Shown here piece after piece: positions 6,054 to 7,440 of a stretch of 7,440 nucleotides of DNA. Location of the stretch: the NCBI GenBank assembly GCA_043778315.1, contig JAYWGJ010000147.1:1-7440 (forward strand). The letters are read 5' to 3'. Within the stretch, counting starts at the first letter, position 1, and every line of letters begins with the position of its first letter. A program made the translations under genes and the position numbers. Below the pieces are notes generated by a model. It was not told where the DNA came from. It worked only from the letters and a program-made list of their open reading frames with translations, and did no database searches. The stretch comes from JBEEMU01 sp043778315. Lineage in GTDB: Bacteria; Bacteroidota; Bacteroidia; Chitinophagales; Saprospiraceae.

Positions 6054-6119
6054 ATCCTAATCTATTCATTCTCCATAAAAATACATTCATTCCTAAATAA
6101 AATATAAATATAAAAATTT

Positions 6120-7440
6120 ATGCAAGTAATAAAACGGAACGGCAAACAAGAAGCCGTCAGCTTCGACAAAGTATTAGCAAGAATAAAAAAGCTGTGCTAC
6201 GAACTCAATCCTGCATTCATAGACTCCGCTTTGGTATCTATGAAAGTCATACAAGGTATCTACGATGGTGTGACGACCTCCGAACTCGACAACTTAGCTG
6301 CCGAAACCGCAGCAAGTATGTCGACGATACACCCCGACTATGCCAAACTCGCAGCACGCATTGCGGTAAGCAATTTGCACAAAAACACGGGTAAATCGTT
6401 TTCGCGTACCATCAAAGAACTCTATCATTACATCGACCCTAAAACGGGTGACAAGGCAGGTTTGATAGCCGATGATGTATATAAGATTATACAAGACAAC
6501 GCAGACCGTTTGGATTCCGCGATAATCTACGACCGCGATTACAGCTTCGACTTTTTTGGTTTTAGAACCTTAGAACGCAGTTACTTACTCCGTATGAATG
6601 GCAAAGTGGTAGAGCGTCCGCAACAATTACTCATGCGTGCGGCTATTGGTATTCATAAAAACGATTTAGATGCTGCGATAGAAACCTATCAAATGATGTC
6701 GGATAAGTGGTTTATTCATGCTACGCCAACTTTATTTAATGCAGGTACGCCGAAGCCGCAGTTGTCGTCGTGTTTTCTTTTGTCGATGGTTGATGATAGC
6801 ATTGAAGGGATTTTTGAGACCCTCAAACGGTGCGCGTTAATCTCTCAATCGGCTGGCGGAATAGGCATCAGCGCGCACAATATCCGTGCTACGGGTAGTT
6901 ATATCAAAGGCACGGGCGGCATCTCTAATGGTTTAGTCCCGATGCTTCGCGTGTTCAACGATGCAGCACGTTATGTAGATCAAGGTGGAGGCAAAAGAAA
7001 GGGCGCGTTCGCGGTTTACTTAGAACCTTGGCACGCCGACATCTTCGAGTTCTTGGAACTCAAAAAAAATCATGGTAAAGAAGAGCAACGGGCGCGTGAT
7101 TTGTTCTACGCACTCTGGACACCCGATTTATTTATGCGTCGGGTGAAAGAAAATGGCAACTGGTCGTTGTTTTGTCCCAATGAAGCACCTGGTTTATTTG
7201 ATACACACAGTGGCGAGTTCGAGGCTTTATATCATAAGTATGAGCAAGAGGGTCGCGCACGAAAGGTGGTGAAAGCACAAGACTTGTGGTTCGCTATCAT
7301 GCAGTCTCAAATAGAAACGGGGACACCTTATATGATGTACAAAGACGCTGCCAACAGAAAATCAAACCAAAAAAACTTGGGCGTGATACGTTCCTCCAAT
7401 CTTTGTACAGAGATATTGGAGTACACCTCCAAAGATGAGG
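6120..7440 (+). CDS. nrdA: Class I ribonucleotide reductase, large (alpha, catalytic) subunit (3' end outside window)
   Basis: NrdA reduces ribonucleoside diphosphates to deoxyribonucleotides using the radical supplied by NrdB. I translated the frame by hand and it is open for all 440 codons to the window end. Residues 1 to about 92 form an ATP cone (M-Q-V-I-K-R-N-G-K-Q start), the dATP/ATP activity switch, with D57 in S-E-L-D-N-L-A-A-E-T. The catalytic barrel follows. C218 in L-S-S-C-F-L-L is one of the redox cysteines. N427, C429 and E431 in S-N-L-C-T-E are the active-site trio, with C429 the thiyl-radical position. G-G-G-K-R-K-G-A-F-A (289-298) is the specificity loop. From memory, human RRM1 has these residues at the same numbers, so this is a eukaryote-like subtype. 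The second redox cysteine and the mobile C-terminal cysteines lie beyond the window. The ATG follows an A/T-rich leader without Shine-Dalgarno. No TTTG promoter core is seen in 5825-6119. Confidence 0.97.
   Translation, partial: MQVIKRNGKQEAVSFDKVLARIKKLCYELNPAFIDSALVSMKVIQGIYDGVTTSELDNLAAETAASMSTIHPDYAKLAARIAVSNLHKNTGKSFSRTIKELYHYIDPKTGDKAGLIADDVYKIIQDNADRLDSAIIYDRDYSFDFFGFRTLERSYLLRMNGKVVERPQQLLMRAAIGIHKNDLDAAIETYQMMSDKWFIHATPTLFNAGTPKPQLSSCFLLSMVDDSIEGIFETLKRCALISQSAGGIGISAHNIRATGSYIKGTGGISNGLVPMLRVFNDAARYVDQGGGKRKGAFAVYLEPWHADIFEFLELKKNHGKEEQRARDLFYALWTPDLFMRRVKENGNWSLFCPNEAPGLFDTHSGEFEALYHKYEQEGRARKVVKAQDLWFAIMQSQIETGTPYMMYKDAANRKSNQKNLGVIRSSNLCTEILEYTSKDE

Overview
The window looks like chromosomal DNA of a member of the Bacteroidota. 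The evidence is a C-terminal type IX secretion (T9SS) sorting domain on a large repeat protein, AT-rich leaders without Shine-Dalgarno sequences before the ATG codons, a TAnnTTTG-like promoter element, and a eukaryote-like class I ribonucleotide reductase (RNR) of a kind common in that phylum. I cannot name the genus. All four genes are on the + strand.

Layout. (1) 1-2450 is the 3' part of a large secreted, adhesin-like protein. It has ten Ig-like repeats of 70-75 residues and a T9SS type A sorting domain, and a strong intrinsic terminator follows at 2481-2520. (2) 2521-3243 is a very AT-rich intergenic region of about 720 bases with no convincing gene. It holds short repeats, a spaced array of TTATYAACA boxes resembling weak DnaA boxes, and two promoter-like elements. 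(3) 3244-4209 is nrdB, the radical-generating small subunit of class I RNR, followed almost at once by a perfect 20-bp-stem hairpin. (4) 4286-5824 is a divergent peptidase M19 (membrane/renal dipeptidase-like) metallohydrolase, possibly exported. (5) 5825-6119 is a repeat-dense spacer with a composite inverted repeat, a 42-bp tandem repeat and a 15-bp palindrome. (6) 6120-7440 is the first 440 codons of nrdA, the catalytic large subunit of the same RNR, running off the window end.

How they fit together. NrdA and NrdB form one enzyme that makes deoxyribonucleotides. Every metal ligand, the radical tyrosine and the C-terminal docking tail are present in NrdB, and the active-site residues that fall inside the window are present in NrdA. 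The genes are separated by about 1.9 kb carrying the M19 gene and two structured spacers. No TTTG promoter core is visible in the last spacer, so nrdA may depend on read-through from nrdB. The adhesin gene is a separate transcription unit.

I found no RNA gene, CRISPR array, transposase or obviously new defence system. The features most worth follow-up are non-coding: the phased boxes upstream of nrdB and the three kinds of repeat between nrdB and nrdA.
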